Assembly: GCF_007991515.1 (NCBI RefSeq)
Contig: NZ_BJYM01000006.1
Location: 156,693-220,692 of the forward strand
From: Oceanobacillus sojae
Lineage (GTDB): Bacteria > Bacillota > Bacilli > Bacillales > Amphibacillaceae
Reading direction: 5' to 3'
DNA: 64,000 nt
The translations under genes and the position numbers were made by a program. The notes beneath the pieces are model-generated. The model saw only the letters and a program-made list of their open reading frames with translations, did no database searches and was not told the origin of the DNA. Shown in pieces: positions 8,521 through 17,133 of this stretch (its first letter is position 1; each line of letters starts with the position of its first letter).

Positions 8521-8553
8521 TCTTACTGTAATAATAAGTTCTTACTATAATAA
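8521..8553 (+). promoter_or_regulatory. Direct-repeat candidate activator site
   Basis: TCTTACTGTAATAA (8521-8534) is repeated as TCTTACTATAATAA (8540-8553), period 19 bp, 50-80 bp before the regulator gene. The second copy includes a TATAAT that may be the -10 box. This would suit binding of a BglG/MtlR-type regulator to its own promoter. The rest of 8400-8602 holds no other gene that I can support. Confidence 0.35.
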
Positions 8554-8602
8554 AGATAACGGCACATACTAATTTTAAAAGGCAGATTGGAGGTGTCGAA
8601 TA

Positions 8603-10729
8603 ATGGATCAGCGCAGTATGGCGGTTTTAAATCAGTTATTGAAACAGAATGGATACATTACTATTCAGAAACTTGCAGCAATGTTAAATGTATCACGACG
8701 TACCATTTATAGTGATCTCGATAAGGTCAATGATTGGTTGAGCGAAAATCATCTTGGTGCAGTGAAACAAGTGAGAGGACAAGGCCTATATATAGAAAAA
8801 GAAGCGAAAAAGGAAATTCTGACCAATTTTACTGCACCTGAAGTAATGTATTATGAATTCTCTGCTGAAGAAAGACAGGCATGGATTTATCTTCATCTGA
8901 CTGGAGGAGATAAGGCATATTTTCTGGAGGATATTAGAGAGCTTTTTCAAGTGAGCAGAAATACCGCATTAGAGGATATAAGAAAATTAAAAGACAAACT
9001 AGTAACGTACCAACTGCACTTATATCCGCAACGCAAAGCCGGTTACACTTTAGAAGGAAATGAAAACGATATCAGGAGAGTGCTGATTCACTGTTTATCT
9101 ATAGTTATACCAAAAGAAGGATGGTATAACTATCTAACCAATTTATCTAATACACCGATAAACACTGGAAATCAGGCGTATAAACCTTACTCTATATTCA
9201 ATCTTTCGTGGATGCAGTTGTTAAATCAATTGTTAAATGAGTATGAAAAGCAATTTATGGTTGAACTTACGGATGAAGTGTTAACGAATATTGTTGTCTG
9301 GTTCCATTTCTTCTTAAAGCGAATTGAAAAAAAAGAAACTGTTGAGGTTGATGCCGTTGAGAAAGAGGTTATTGAAACAACGGATGAATATAGAGGAATA
9401 AGTGCCTTATGTAAGAATCTTTCAGCAGCTTTAAATATGGAGATTCCTTTAAATGAACAATTTTATTTTTCAAAATATCTTCTCAGTGCCAAAGTGAATT
9501 ACAATTTTAGCCCGCAGTTAAAAAGCGGAGAAATGAACACATTACTTCAAGTAGTAAAAAAGATGATTCGAGATTTCCAATTATATGCTGCGATTGAGTT
9601 TCGTGATTCTGAACAGATGATTCAAAATTTACTTCTTCATGTGAAACCTGCTTTCTATCGTATGAAATATGGAATTGAGATTGAAAATACTTTGCGTGAT
9701 TCAGTTAAACGAAATTATCCTGAAGTTTTCCATTTGACAAAAAAAGTTGTACATCATTTCGAAAATGTAATTGGCGAGCCAATCAATGAAAACGAAATAG
9801 CTTTTCTTGCCATGCATTTCGGCGGCTGGCTTCGGAAGGAAGGCGTTCAGCTGGAAAGGACCCAAACAAGGATGCTTATTGTTTGTACAAATGGTCTGGG
9901 AACATCAAGGCTGCTGGAAAGCCAGCTTGAAGGATTGTTCTCTGATGTAGAAATGGTTGGTGTCACGTCCTTAAGAGAATATGAAAAAATGAATTTAGAA
10001 GCGGATTTTATCGTTTCAACTATCCCGCTTCCTAATCGGGGCGTTCCGGTTTTTGTTGTCAATCCGGTTTTAGATAACAAGGAAAAAGAACAGCTGTTAA
10101 AAAGAGTGAATGGTTTGTTCAATTATTCACATGAAAATCAGGTTTATTCTGTCGAGACGCTTATGGATATTGTAAGAAAGTATGCTGTGATTGAGCATAA
10201 TGAATTGCTTTCTGCGGAGATTCGAAGCTATCTTCATTCACCTTTTCATGTCGAAAGTAAAACAGATAAACCCACTTTAATAGAACTGTTATCTCCCGAC
10301 AGAATTGTATTAAAAAAACAAGCCGACGGGTGGGAGGATGCGATTAAAATTGCTTCTGAACCATTGCTAAAGCAAGGGTATATCAAAGAAAATTATCTAT
10401 ATAAGATGATTGAAAATGTGCACCAATCAGGTCCTTATATTGTGATATCTGATCAGTTTGCACTTCCTCATGCAAATCCTGATGACGGTGTAGTTACAAC
10501 AGGAATGAGCATGCTTCATCTGGAAGAACCAGTAGATATATTAGGAAAGCCGGCAACGATTATCGTTATATTGGCTTCCAGAGATAATGAACAGCATTTA
10601 AAAGCTTTATCACAGTTAACAAAGCTATTTTCTAATAAAGAGATAAGGAAAGAAATCATAACAACTAGAGATAAACAGGCTATCGTGGATTGGATACAGT
10701 GCTATTCAACAGAAGCCAATCAGCAGTAA
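8603..10729 (+). CDS. BglG/MtlR-type PRD transcriptional regulator with EIIB and EIIA domains
   Basis: A 708-residue multidomain activator. It has an N-terminal HTH_11 (about 5-50, VSRRTIYSDL), a second Mga-like HTH (about 95-135, VSRNTALEDI), two PRD domains (about 185-415), a galactitol-type EIIB domain with C428 in VCTNGLGTS, and a C-terminal EIIA domain with H623 in LPHANPDDG. Such proteins (MtlR, LicR, UlaR types) bind DNA and are tuned by phosphorylation of PRD and EII residues by HPr and the cognate EIIs. It is the first gene of the plus-strand Ula-type operon, 20 bp before EIIA. The sister locus uses GntR instead. Confidence 0.9.
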   Translation: MDQRSMAVLNQLLKQNGYITIQKLAAMLNVSRRTIYSDLDKVNDWLSENHLGAVKQVRGQGLYIEKEAKKEILTNFTAPEVMYYEFSAEERQAWIYLHLTGGDKAYFLEDIRELFQVSRNTALEDIRKLKDKLVTYQLHLYPQRKAGYTLEGNENDIRRVLIHCLSIVIPKEGWYNYLTNLSNTPINTGNQAYKPYSIFNLSWMQLLNQLLNEYEKQFMVELTDEVLTNIVVWFHFFLKRIEKKETVEVDAVEKEVIETTDEYRGISALCKNLSAALNMEIPLNEQFYFSKYLLSAKVNYNFSPQLKSGEMNTLLQVVKKMIRDFQLYAAIEFRDSEQMIQNLLLHVKPAFYRMKYGIEIENTLRDSVKRNYPEVFHLTKKVVHHFENVIGEPINENEIAFLAMHFGGWLRKEGVQLERTQTRMLIVCTNGLGTSRLLESQLEGLFSDVEMVGVTSLREYEKMNLEADFIVSTIPLPNRGVPVFVVNPVLDNKEKEQLLKRVNGLFNYSHENQVYSVETLMDIVRKYAVIEHNELLSAEIRSYLHSPFHVESKTDKPTLIELLSPDRIVLKKQADGWEDAIKIASEPLLKQGYIKENYLYKMIENVHQSGPYIVISDQFALPHANPDDGVVTTGMSMLHLEEPVDILGKPATIIVILASRDNEQHLKALSQLTKLFSNKEIRKEIITTRDKQAIVDWIQCYSTEANQQ

Positions 10730-10749
10730 AGGGCAGGTGATTTTTAAAT

Positions 10750-11190
10750 ATGAGATTTTTAGAAGAAAGTATTGTAAAAGTTGGGGTGGAAGTTTCTAAT
10801 GCATATGAAGCGATTGAGGCTGCTGGAAACCTCTTAGCAGAGGATGCATTAATAGAAGAATCCTATATTGAAGCGATGAAAAATGCATATAAAGAAAATG
10901 GAGCATATTTTGTTTTGGCTCCACATATCGCTATTCCGCATGCGAGACCCGAGGACGGAGTAAAGGAAGCTTCTGTTTCTCTTGTGCAATTAAAGAATCC
11001 GGTTGAATTTGGGCATTCTTTCAATGATCCGGTCCGGCTTGTATTTGGTTTAGGTGCATCATCCAGTGATGAGCATTTAACGCTGCTTCGGAAGCTTACA
11101 ATGCTTCTTAATGATTCCGTAAATGTAGAAAAATTAATTAATGCAACAACGTATGAAGAAATAAAAAAAATAGTAGAAATGGAGAGATGA
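10750..11190 (+). CDS. PTS EIIA, fructose/mannitol-fold (UlaC type)
   Basis: A 146-residue EIIA with the active His in IAIPHARPEDG. It is clearly homologous to the EIIA at 6402-6836 (same VGPYxVxAPxIAIPH-type context) and to the C-terminal domain of the preceding regulator. AGGTGAT precedes ATG 10750. The stop codon abuts the start of the EIIB gene, showing tight coupling. Confidence 0.9.
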   Translation: MRFLEESIVKVGVEVSNAYEAIEAAGNLLAEDALIEESYIEAMKNAYKENGAYFVLAPHIAIPHARPEDGVKEASVSLVQLKNPVEFGHSFNDPVRLVFGLGASSSDEHLTLLRKLTMLLNDSVNVEKLINATTYEEIKKIVEMER

Positions 11191-11466
11191 ATGATGTTAA
11201 AGGTATTAGCAGTTTGCGGGTTGGGACAGGGAACAAGTTTGATTCTAAAAATGAATGTAGAGCAGGCGTTGGCAGATAGAGGAATCGATGCTGATGTGGA
11301 ACATACGGACGTTTCCTCTGCATCCAATATGGGAGCAGATTATATCATTACTGGTAATGAATTGGCAGAGAGCTTGACAGATCACCAGGCGAAAATTCTT
11401 ATTGTAAATAACTATTTTGATATGGAAGAAATCAATAAAGTGATTGATGAAAATCTGGTGAACTAA
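11191..11466 (+). CDS. PTS EIIB, ascorbate/galactitol type
   Basis: A 91-residue phosphocarrier with the phosphocysteine in AVCGLGQGTS. Two adjacent ATG codons (11191, 11194) could start it. GGAGAG at the end of the EIIA gene acts as ribosome binding site, which suggests translational coupling. Normal size for the family. Confidence 0.9.
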   Translation: MMLKVLAVCGLGQGTSLILKMNVEQALADRGIDADVEHTDVSSASNMGADYIITGNELAESLTDHQAKILIVNNYFDMEEINKVIDENLVN

Positions 11467-11487
11467 CCAAATTAGGAGGGGATTACA

Positions 11488-12783
11488 ATGGATGTGATTT
11501 TCTGGATTGCAACAAATATTTTTGGACAGGCAGCAATTTTGTTGGGATTTATCGTTCTTTTAGGATTACTTTTACAGAAAAAAAGCACCAGTCAGGTAAT
11601 TAGCGGTACGTTTAAAGCAATCATCGGATTTTTGATTATCTCCGCTGGAGCTGGCGTTATTACCGGTGCGTTGACGGTATTTGAACCATTATGGAAGGAA
11701 GTATTTAATTTATCAGAAGAACCGCTCGGGAGCTTTATGGGACAGGAAGTATTTAACGCAAGGTATGGAAGTGCAGTTACTTTGGCAATGACACTAGGAT
11801 TTGTAATAAATGTTCTCTTAGCCAGATTTACGAAGTTGAAATACATTTATTTGACTGGCCATATGATGTTTTGGACGACGACCATTTTCGCAGGAATTGT
11901 GATTCAAACAGCAGGGGATGTTTCCTTTATTAAGCTGGTCATCTTCCTGGCGATTATTATGGGATTATACTGGACCATCCAGCCTGCATTAACACAACCA
12001 TTCATGCGGAAAATTATGGGCAACGATAATATTGCACTCGGTCACACGTCTGCTTCTGTTTCTTTATTAAGCGCTTTAGCAGGTAAGTATCTTGGCAACA
12101 AAGAAAATGATTCTGAAAAAATTAAACTGCCAAAAGGGTTAGAGTTTTTAAGAGATTCAAATGTTATCACAGCGTTGACAATGGGACTGTTATTTTTGGT
12201 CGGAGCAATTATTATTTCGTTTAAAGATACGCCGGGAGCACAAGAACTGGTAGCAGCTGCTGGAGAACAGAACTTTATTGTATATGCAATTATTCAATCC
12301 TTTACATTTGCAGCAGGAATTGCGGTTGTTCTTTTAGGGGTGCGTATGTTTATCGGAGAAATGGTTCCTGCTTTTAAAGGGATCGCAACAAAAATTGTGC
12401 CGGGTGCAAAGCCTGCATTGGACAGTCCGGTTGTCTTTCCCTTTGCACCGAATGCCGTTATTTTAGGATTCCTTGGAGCGTTTGTCGGAGCTTTAGTCTG
12501 GTTAGTTGTTTTAGGGAACACAGTTAGTTATGTATTCGTACCGACAATGATTGTGTTGTTCTTTCACTCCGCAACTGCTGGAGTATTCGGAAATGCAACA
12601 GGTGGTGTCAGAGGTGCCATTATGGGTGGATTTATTACAGCTACAGTCGTTGCATGGGGACAATTTATTATGGTAAAAATGCTTTTACCGGGTACTGTTC
12701 CAGATACGGCCATGTGGGCAGCGGATTCAGATATGTTTATATTGGGACCGATCATTCGACTTTTAGCACAGCTATTCTTCTAA
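11488..12783 (+). CDS. PTS EIIC, ascorbate (UlaA/SgaT) type
   Basis: A 431-residue UlaA-family membrane permease, paralogous to the EIIC at 4834-6102. Shared marks include the K-Y-I-Y-L-T-G-H-M-M stretch, the MRKIMGNDNIALGHT segment and KIVPGAKPALD. AGGAGGGG lies before ATG 11488. A structured repeat (12788-12940) separates it from the next gene, so downstream expression may be reduced relative to the PTS genes. Confidence 0.9.
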   Translation: MDVIFWIATNIFGQAAILLGFIVLLGLLLQKKSTSQVISGTFKAIIGFLIISAGAGVITGALTVFEPLWKEVFNLSEEPLGSFMGQEVFNARYGSAVTLAMTLGFVINVLLARFTKLKYIYLTGHMMFWTTTIFAGIVIQTAGDVSFIKLVIFLAIIMGLYWTIQPALTQPFMRKIMGNDNIALGHTSASVSLLSALAGKYLGNKENDSEKIKLPKGLEFLRDSNVITALTMGLLFLVGAIIISFKDTPGAQELVAAAGEQNFIVYAIIQSFTFAAGIAVVLLGVRMFIGEMVPAFKGIATKIVPGAKPALDSPVVFPFAPNAVILGFLGAFVGALVWLVVLGNTVSYVFVPTMIVLFFHSATAGVFGNATGGVRGAIMGGFITATVVAWGQFIMVKMLLPGTVPDTAMWAADSDMFILGPIIRLLAQLFF

Positions 12784-12787
12784 AAGT

Positions 12788-12940
12788 GCGTGTTTAAAAA
12801 GTCCGATAAATAGGACCAAGAAGTTCAAGGCGAAATGGTTTTTACGAACGGAGCGTATGCTTTCAAATACGTGAGTATCGGAAAAACCATGTCAACGCAG
12901 AAATTCGATGTGTCATTTTTGTTGGACTTTTTGAACATCC
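12788..12940. repeat. MITE-like structured intergenic repeat
   Basis: About 150 bp bounded by a 13-bp inverted repeat with one mismatch (12792-12804 and 12924-12936). Nested inside are further complementary segments (AAATGGTTTTT / AAAAACCAT and GCGTAT / ATACG). The unit looks like a small dispersed element I associate with Bacillaceae intergenic regions (inference; copy number not testable here). It does not interrupt a gene, but sits inside an apparent operon between EIIC and the hydrolase. Confidence 0.6.
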
Positions 12941-12993
12941 TCTAAAATAATGGGAAATATTCAAACAAAAAATGATTAATTGGAGTGAGTCTA

Positions 12994-13986
12994 ATGAGTT
13001 TTATCAGAACATTTCACGGTGATATGGATCCATCGAAATTAGGATTCACCTATTCACATGAACATATCGTCTGCCGGCCGCCGTACTGGATCGAGCAGAA
13101 AAAGGATGATTTGCTTCTGGATGATAAAGAGAAGTCAAAGCTTGATGTCCTGGATTTTCAAAAGCTTGGCGGGCAGGCAATTGTGGATGCGACTGCTGTA
13201 GATTATGGACGTGATATTCAAGCAGTGAAAGAAATTGCGGAAGAGACAGGGATTACGATTATTGGTACCGCTGGATTTAATAAAAGCTTTCTCTGGGATG
13301 CGTCGATACCAGAGCATGTTAAAAAAGTGACAGGGGATTATGCGACGTATTATCAATGGATTGATGCAAAATCGGTTAATGAGCTGGCTGATTTTGTCAT
13401 TCGTGAAATAGAAGAAGGATTAGAAGGTACTGGAATAAGAGGAGGACAGGTGAAATTTGGAACCGGTTATAATCGAATTACCCCTTTGGAAGAAAAAACA
13501 TTGCGCGCAGTTTCTATTGCACATCATGAAACAAAAGCACCAATGCATTCCCATACAGAAGCCGGGACGATGGGGCTTGAACAAATAGAGCTGCTGCAAA
13601 AGGAAAACGTAAACCTGGAATATATGAGCTTCGGACATATGGATCGTAATCCGGACCCTTACTATCATGAGCAAATAGCACAAACAGGTGCATATCTTTC
13701 CTTTGACGGCATTTCAAAAATTAAATATGCTCCGGAAAGTACACGTATTCAATGTATTTTAGAACTGGTCAAAAAAGGATATGAAGATCAGATTCTTGTC
13801 AGTGGGGATACAGCAAGAAAATCCTATTACAAGCACTATGACTATGGATTAGGATTGGAATATATTATTGGGAAATGGGTGCCGCGCTTTATTGATGAGG
13901 CATATAAAAATGGATTTGACGGTGAAAAATTAATCGATAAGTTCTTTATTGAAAATCCGGCACGTTGTTTTACATTTAAAAAATAG
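12994..13986 (+). CDS. Phosphotriesterase-family metal hydrolase (lactonase-like)
   Basis: A 330-residue PTE-superfamily barrel and paralogue of the protein at 3897-4814. Metal-ligand motifs: H22 and H24 in SHEHI, Lys in GGQVKFGTGYN, His in HSHTEAGT, His in FGHMDRN, Asp in SGDTARK. An in-frame GTG at 12985 lies within the GGAG ribosome binding site, so ATG 12994 is chosen. The downstream neighbour is again a creatininase-family gene, as in the minus-strand locus. Probable role: hydrolysis of the phosphorylated cyclic product of the PTS; substrate not determined. Confidence 0.85.
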   Translation: MSFIRTFHGDMDPSKLGFTYSHEHIVCRPPYWIEQKKDDLLLDDKEKSKLDVLDFQKLGGQAIVDATAVDYGRDIQAVKEIAEETGITIIGTAGFNKSFLWDASIPEHVKKVTGDYATYYQWIDAKSVNELADFVIREIEEGLEGTGIRGGQVKFGTGYNRITPLEEKTLRAVSIAHHETKAPMHSHTEAGTMGLEQIELLQKENVNLEYMSFGHMDRNPDPYYHEQIAQTGAYLSFDGISKIKYAPESTRIQCILELVKKGYEDQILVSGDTARKSYYKHYDYGLGLEYIIGKWVPRFIDEAYKNGFDGEKLIDKFFIENPARCFTFKK

Positions 13987-14041
13987 AGCATATAAACAAT
14001 GCTGGTTTTAAGAGACCTATAAAAAAGCAGGAGGTGAAAAA

Positions 14042-14785
14042 ATGGAATTCCAATATGAAAATTCTTTTGAGGTAAAGGGAAAAATCAATCAATCTAAAAT
14101 TGCTATTTTACCGATTGGAGCAGTGGAGGCACATGGCCCACACTTGCCGCTGGGCACAGATAATATACTTGCTGAACGTTTGTCACGAAAAATAGCGGAA
14201 CGTGTTAACGGGCTGGTGCTGCCCACATTACCTTATGGTCAGGTGTGGAGTCTGCGTAATTTTCCGGGGAGTATTAATATAAGTAATCACTCCCTTATCG
14301 CATTTCTGGTTGATATCGGAGAAAGTCTGTATAAACAAGGCTTTAAAACATTTGCAATGGTGAATGGGCACTTGGGAAATCAGACTGCTTTAAAAGAGGC
14401 AGCCCGTGAATTATATGAATCTTGTCCGGATTTACGTGTGTTCTATTTCTTTTATCCAGGTATGAATAAGGCTGCAGCTGAAATTCGTGATAAAAATGCT
14501 TCTCATAACACCTATTTCCATGCCGATGAGATAGAAACATCTTACATGCTTTATCTGGCTCCGGAATTCGTAAATATGGATAAAGCTCCAGAGGATACAC
14601 CGGATATACCAATGCATGCTGATGCTACACCTACACCGTGGGAGGATTTCACAGAGACAGCGGTATTAGGAGATGCCAGTCTCGCAACGGAGGAAAAAGG
14701 AAAATATATAATCGATATTGCTTTAGAAAATATAATCAGCATTATGGAAAGCACAGGAGAGATGAAGCAGAGAGGAGAATTCTAA
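14042..14785 (+). CDS. Creatininase-family amidohydrolase
   Basis: A 247-residue creatininase-family protein with ligands E29 and H31 in AVEAHG, D40, the NGHLGNQ His, and the H-x2-E-x-E of HADEIETS. It is paralogous to 2545-3276. AGGAGGTG precedes ATG 14042. Its stop overlaps the start of the SIS gene by one base (TAATG), so the two are translationally coupled and likely act in successive steps. Confidence 0.85.
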   Translation: MEFQYENSFEVKGKINQSKIAILPIGAVEAHGPHLPLGTDNILAERLSRKIAERVNGLVLPTLPYGQVWSLRNFPGSINISNHSLIAFLVDIGESLYKQGFKTFAMVNGHLGNQTALKEAARELYESCPDLRVFYFFYPGMNKAAAEIRDKNASHNTYFHADEIETSYMLYLAPEFVNMDKAPEDTPDIPMHADATPTPWEDFTETAVLGDASLATEEKGKYIIDIALENIISIMESTGEMKQRGEF

Positions 14786-15513
14786 TGATTCATCAGTATT
14801 TTAATCAAATTACAAATCTACTGGAAACGGTAGAAAAAGAAGAAAAGAAAGCAATGGCAGACGCAGCTGAAAAAGTTGCAGAAGCTATTCAAAATGGCGG
14901 AATTATTCATTTATTTGGCTGCGGGCATTCACATATTTTAACGGAGGAAGTCTATTATCGTGCCGGCGGACTGGTTCCTATCCATCCTATTTTTCATGAG
15001 CCGTTGATGCTTCATGAAGGTGCTGTCCGTTCATCAGATTTAGAAAGAAAAAATAATTACGCCAAGATTTTTATGGAGGAACAGGATATCCGTCCAGAGG
15101 ACATTGTCATTATTCTTTCCACTTCTGGAAGAAACCCTGTACCAGTTGATGCAGCAAAAATGGCTAAAGATAAAGGTGCTTATGTTATCGGTGTTACTTC
15201 CATCGAATATGCGTCCAGCCAGCCTTCACGTCATGACAGTGGAGAGTATCTTTTTGATGCAGTGGACTTAGTTATTGATAATCATGCACCAATCGGAGAT
15301 GCACTTCTGTCACATGAAAAAGTAAAAATAAAATTCTCACCAAGCTCTACTGTAATTGGTGCAGCTATATTAAATGCTGTTTTTGCAGCGTCTATCAAGA
15401 CGATGGCAGAAAACAATTATGAACCTCCTATTTTCTTAAGTGGAAACCTGGAAGGGGCAGACGAGCATAACCAAACCCTGATTGACAAATATAGAGAACG
15501 GGTAAACCTTTAA
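14785..15513 (+). CDS. SIS-domain phosphosugar isomerase-like protein
   Basis: A 242-residue SIS (sugar isomerase) protein of the UPF0309 type. It has the phosphate-binding GCGHSHIL stretch near residue 41 and the STSGRNPVPVDAA loop near residue 113, and belongs with YckH-like 'sugar isomerase domain' proteins. The frame extends upstream to 14638, but GAGAGGAG directly before ATG 14785 fixes the start. It replaces the KDPG-aldolase-like enzyme of the minus-strand locus, which suggests an aldose/ketose phosphate or amino-sugar phosphate as an intermediate. A terminator follows at once. Confidence 0.82.
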   Translation: MIHQYFNQITNLLETVEKEEKKAMADAAEKVAEAIQNGGIIHLFGCGHSHILTEEVYYRAGGLVPIHPIFHEPLMLHEGAVRSSDLERKNNYAKIFMEEQDIRPEDIVIILSTSGRNPVPVDAAKMAKDKGAYVIGVTSIEYASSQPSRHDSGEYLFDAVDLVIDNHAPIGDALLSHEKVKIKFSPSSTVIGAAILNAVFAASIKTMAENNYEPPIFLSGNLEGADEHNQTLIDKYRERVNL

Positions 15514-15579
15514 AAATCCTATTTCCTTTATATTGGATTCAGCTAGAAATTCCGGCTATTCAATATAGAGGATTTTTTA
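15513..15579 (+). terminator. Terminator of the second Ula-type operon
   Basis: Complementary arms around AAATCCT...TATATTG and CAATATA...AGGATTTTTT form a stem with a small bulge and end in a T run, directly after the SIS gene stop. Confidence 0.65.
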
Positions 15580-15649
15580 ATATCTAAAAAGCTTTGGAAA
15601 TCGAAAATTAGTATTATTCCTTATTATTAGATAAAATAAATACAACACT

Positions 15650-17104
15650 AACGGCTTATTTTATCAGAAACAGGCGAGAAAACTCCCTCTTCAAGCGTAT
15701 GAATGGTTATCACTCAGGCGGTAAGGGGAAATGAATAGCCTAAGGATAATAATGATTTTTTGCAAGCATTATTTTGGGGCAATAAACAGAACGAACGTTC
15801 CTTTGTGTGTTTCCATTTGATATAATGGATAGGAGGAGGTGAGAAGCCATGAAAGTAAAAAAAGCATTTCGTTTTCGTATCTACCCGAACACAAGCCAAA
15901 TAATGCTTAACCACCAGACAATAGGCTGTGCTCACTTTGTCTATAACTATTTTACAGGAAAACAAAAAGAGAAAGACAGTTACTGGTATATGGTGAACGA
16001 AATGGTGCAAAACGGGCAGCTCCTTCAAAATAATTGGAAGGGCGGCTTTTTTCAGAAAAATACGTCTATCAAAGCGATTCCGGAATTAAAGAAGCATTAC
16101 CCCTTCCTCAAAGAAGTCGATAGCATTGCCCTTCAAAAAGCCGTTGAAAACGTCAACGATTCTTATACACGTTATTACAAGAAACAGAACAAGGCACCTC
16201 GTTTTAAATCAAAGAAGAATCCTGTTCAATCGTATACTACTAAATATGTGAATGGAAATATCGAGGTACTGGGTAAACATATTAAACTGCCTAAGCTCGG
16301 ACTTGTTCGTTTTGCAAAAAGACGGGAAGTGGAAGGACGTATTATGAATGCAACGATTCGGCGCAACCCTTCCGGCAAGTACTTTGTTTCGATTGTAGCC
16401 GAAACGGAAGTCAGGCACCATGGAAAGACAGGTTCTTCCGTAGGCATTGATGTTGGAGTAACCGATTTTGCAACCCTTTCTGATGGAACGGTGTATGAAA
16501 ACCCAAGATTCTTCCGGACATTAGAAGAGAAACTGGTAAAAGCGCAGGTGATTCTGTCCAGAAGACAGGTAGGCTCAGCAAATTGGCAGAAACAAAAAAG
16601 AAAAGTAGCCCGGCTTTACGAAAAAATTTCTAATAAAAGAAAAGACATGTTAGATAAGATCTCCACCGAGATAGTTAAAAACCACGATATTATAGGTTTG
16701 GAAGATTTGTCTGTGAAAAACATGTTAAAAAATCGAAATCTTTCGAAATCCATTAGCGACGTATCTTGGTCAGCATTCCGAACCATGTTGAAATATAAAG
16801 CAGCCTGGTATGGAAAACAAGTGGTTACAGTTGCTAAAAACTATCCATCAAGCCAGCTTTGTTCCAATTGTGGACACCAAAACCAAGACGTTAAAAATCT
16901 CGCTTTGCGTGCATGGACATGTGACATCTGTCAATGTCATCATCAAAGAGACAAAAACGCAAGTATCAATCTTCGTAAGGAAGCATTGCGATTAACCGCA
17001 GGGACTGTGGAGATAGCTTAATCCATAACTGACCGATTGGTTGGTGTTCTTAGGAATCCCCCACTTCAAGCAACCATGAAGGTTGATAAGTGGGGATAGT
17101 TCAA
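15650..17104 (+). mobile_element. TnpB-only IS200/IS605 (IS1341-type) element
   Basis: Element built around tnpB without a TnpA partner. The right end has a stem-loop with outer arms CCCCACTT (17059-17066) / AAGTGGGG (17088-17095) and an inner AACC/GGTT stem, followed by AGTTCAA ending at 17104, a plausible right cleavage site by analogy with IS608-type TCAA. The left end is not fixed; structured sequence from about 15670 to 15735 (CTCCCTCTTCAAGCG...) is the likely left-end region. No terminal inverted repeat or target duplication is expected for this family. Confidence 0.65.
15849..17021 (+). CDS. tnpB: TnpB RNA-guided nuclease (OrfB of IS605 family)
   Basis: A 390-residue TnpB, an RNA-guided nuclease and ancestor of Cas12. 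The RuvC-like residues look intact: D201 in [10 protein letters not shown]285 in IGLEDLSV and D368 in HHQRDKNAS, together with the zinc finger CSNCG...CDIC. It therefore does not look like a catalytically dead TnpB-derived regulator. AGGAGGAGGTGAG precedes ATG 15849, with TATAAT at about 15821. No tnpA lies nearby, so movement would need a partner in trans. Its length is normal. Confidence 0.95.
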   Translation: MKVKKAFRFRIYPNTSQIMLNHQTIGCAHFVYNYFTGKQKEKDSYWYMVNEMVQNGQLLQNNWKGGFFQKNTSIKAIPELKKHYPFLKEVDSIALQKAVENVNDSYTRYYKKQNKAPRFKSKKNPVQSYTTKYVNGNIEVLGKHIKLPKLGLVRFAKRREVEGRIMNATIRRNPSGKYFVSIVAETEVRHHGKTGSSVGIDVGVTDFATLSDGTVYENPRFFRTLEEKLVKAQVILSRRQVGSANWQKQKRKVARLYEKISNKRKDMLDKISTEIVKNHDIIGLEDLSVKNMLKNRNLSKSISDVSWSAFRTMLKYKAAWYGKQVVTVAKNYPSSQLCSNCGHQNQDVKNLALRAWTCDICQCHHQRDKNASINLRKEALRLTAGTVEIA

Positions 17105-17124
17105 ATCAAACAATACATAAGGAG
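16850..17124 (+). ncRNA. Predicted omega RNA (reRNA) with guide
   Basis: In characterised TnpB systems the guide RNA comes from the 3' end of tnpB plus the right end, and its guide is the flanking sequence just outside the element. Here the scaffold would run from inside tnpB through the 17059-17095 hairpin, and the guide would start at 17105 and lie in the 5' region of the serine hydrolase gene. The 5' limit is not visible. Confidence 0.45.
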
Positions 17125-17133
17125 AATTAAATC

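Noticed and set aside
8560..8590. Sigma-54-type promoter near GGCAC at about 8572
   Set aside because: The -12 element (TTGC) is missing at the right distance; the downstream gene is a regulator not known to need sigma-54.
10863..11327. Minus-strand frame of 154 codons across EIIA and EIIB
   Set aside because: Antisense artefact spanning two conserved PTS genes.
15714..16028. Minus-strand frame at the left end of the TnpB element
   Set aside because: Overlaps the tnpB start and left-end structure; no homology recognised and no start signals.
15849..17021. TnpB as a dead, regulatory derivative (TldR-like)
   Set aside because: All three RuvC acidic residues and the zinc finger are present, and the protein has full length.
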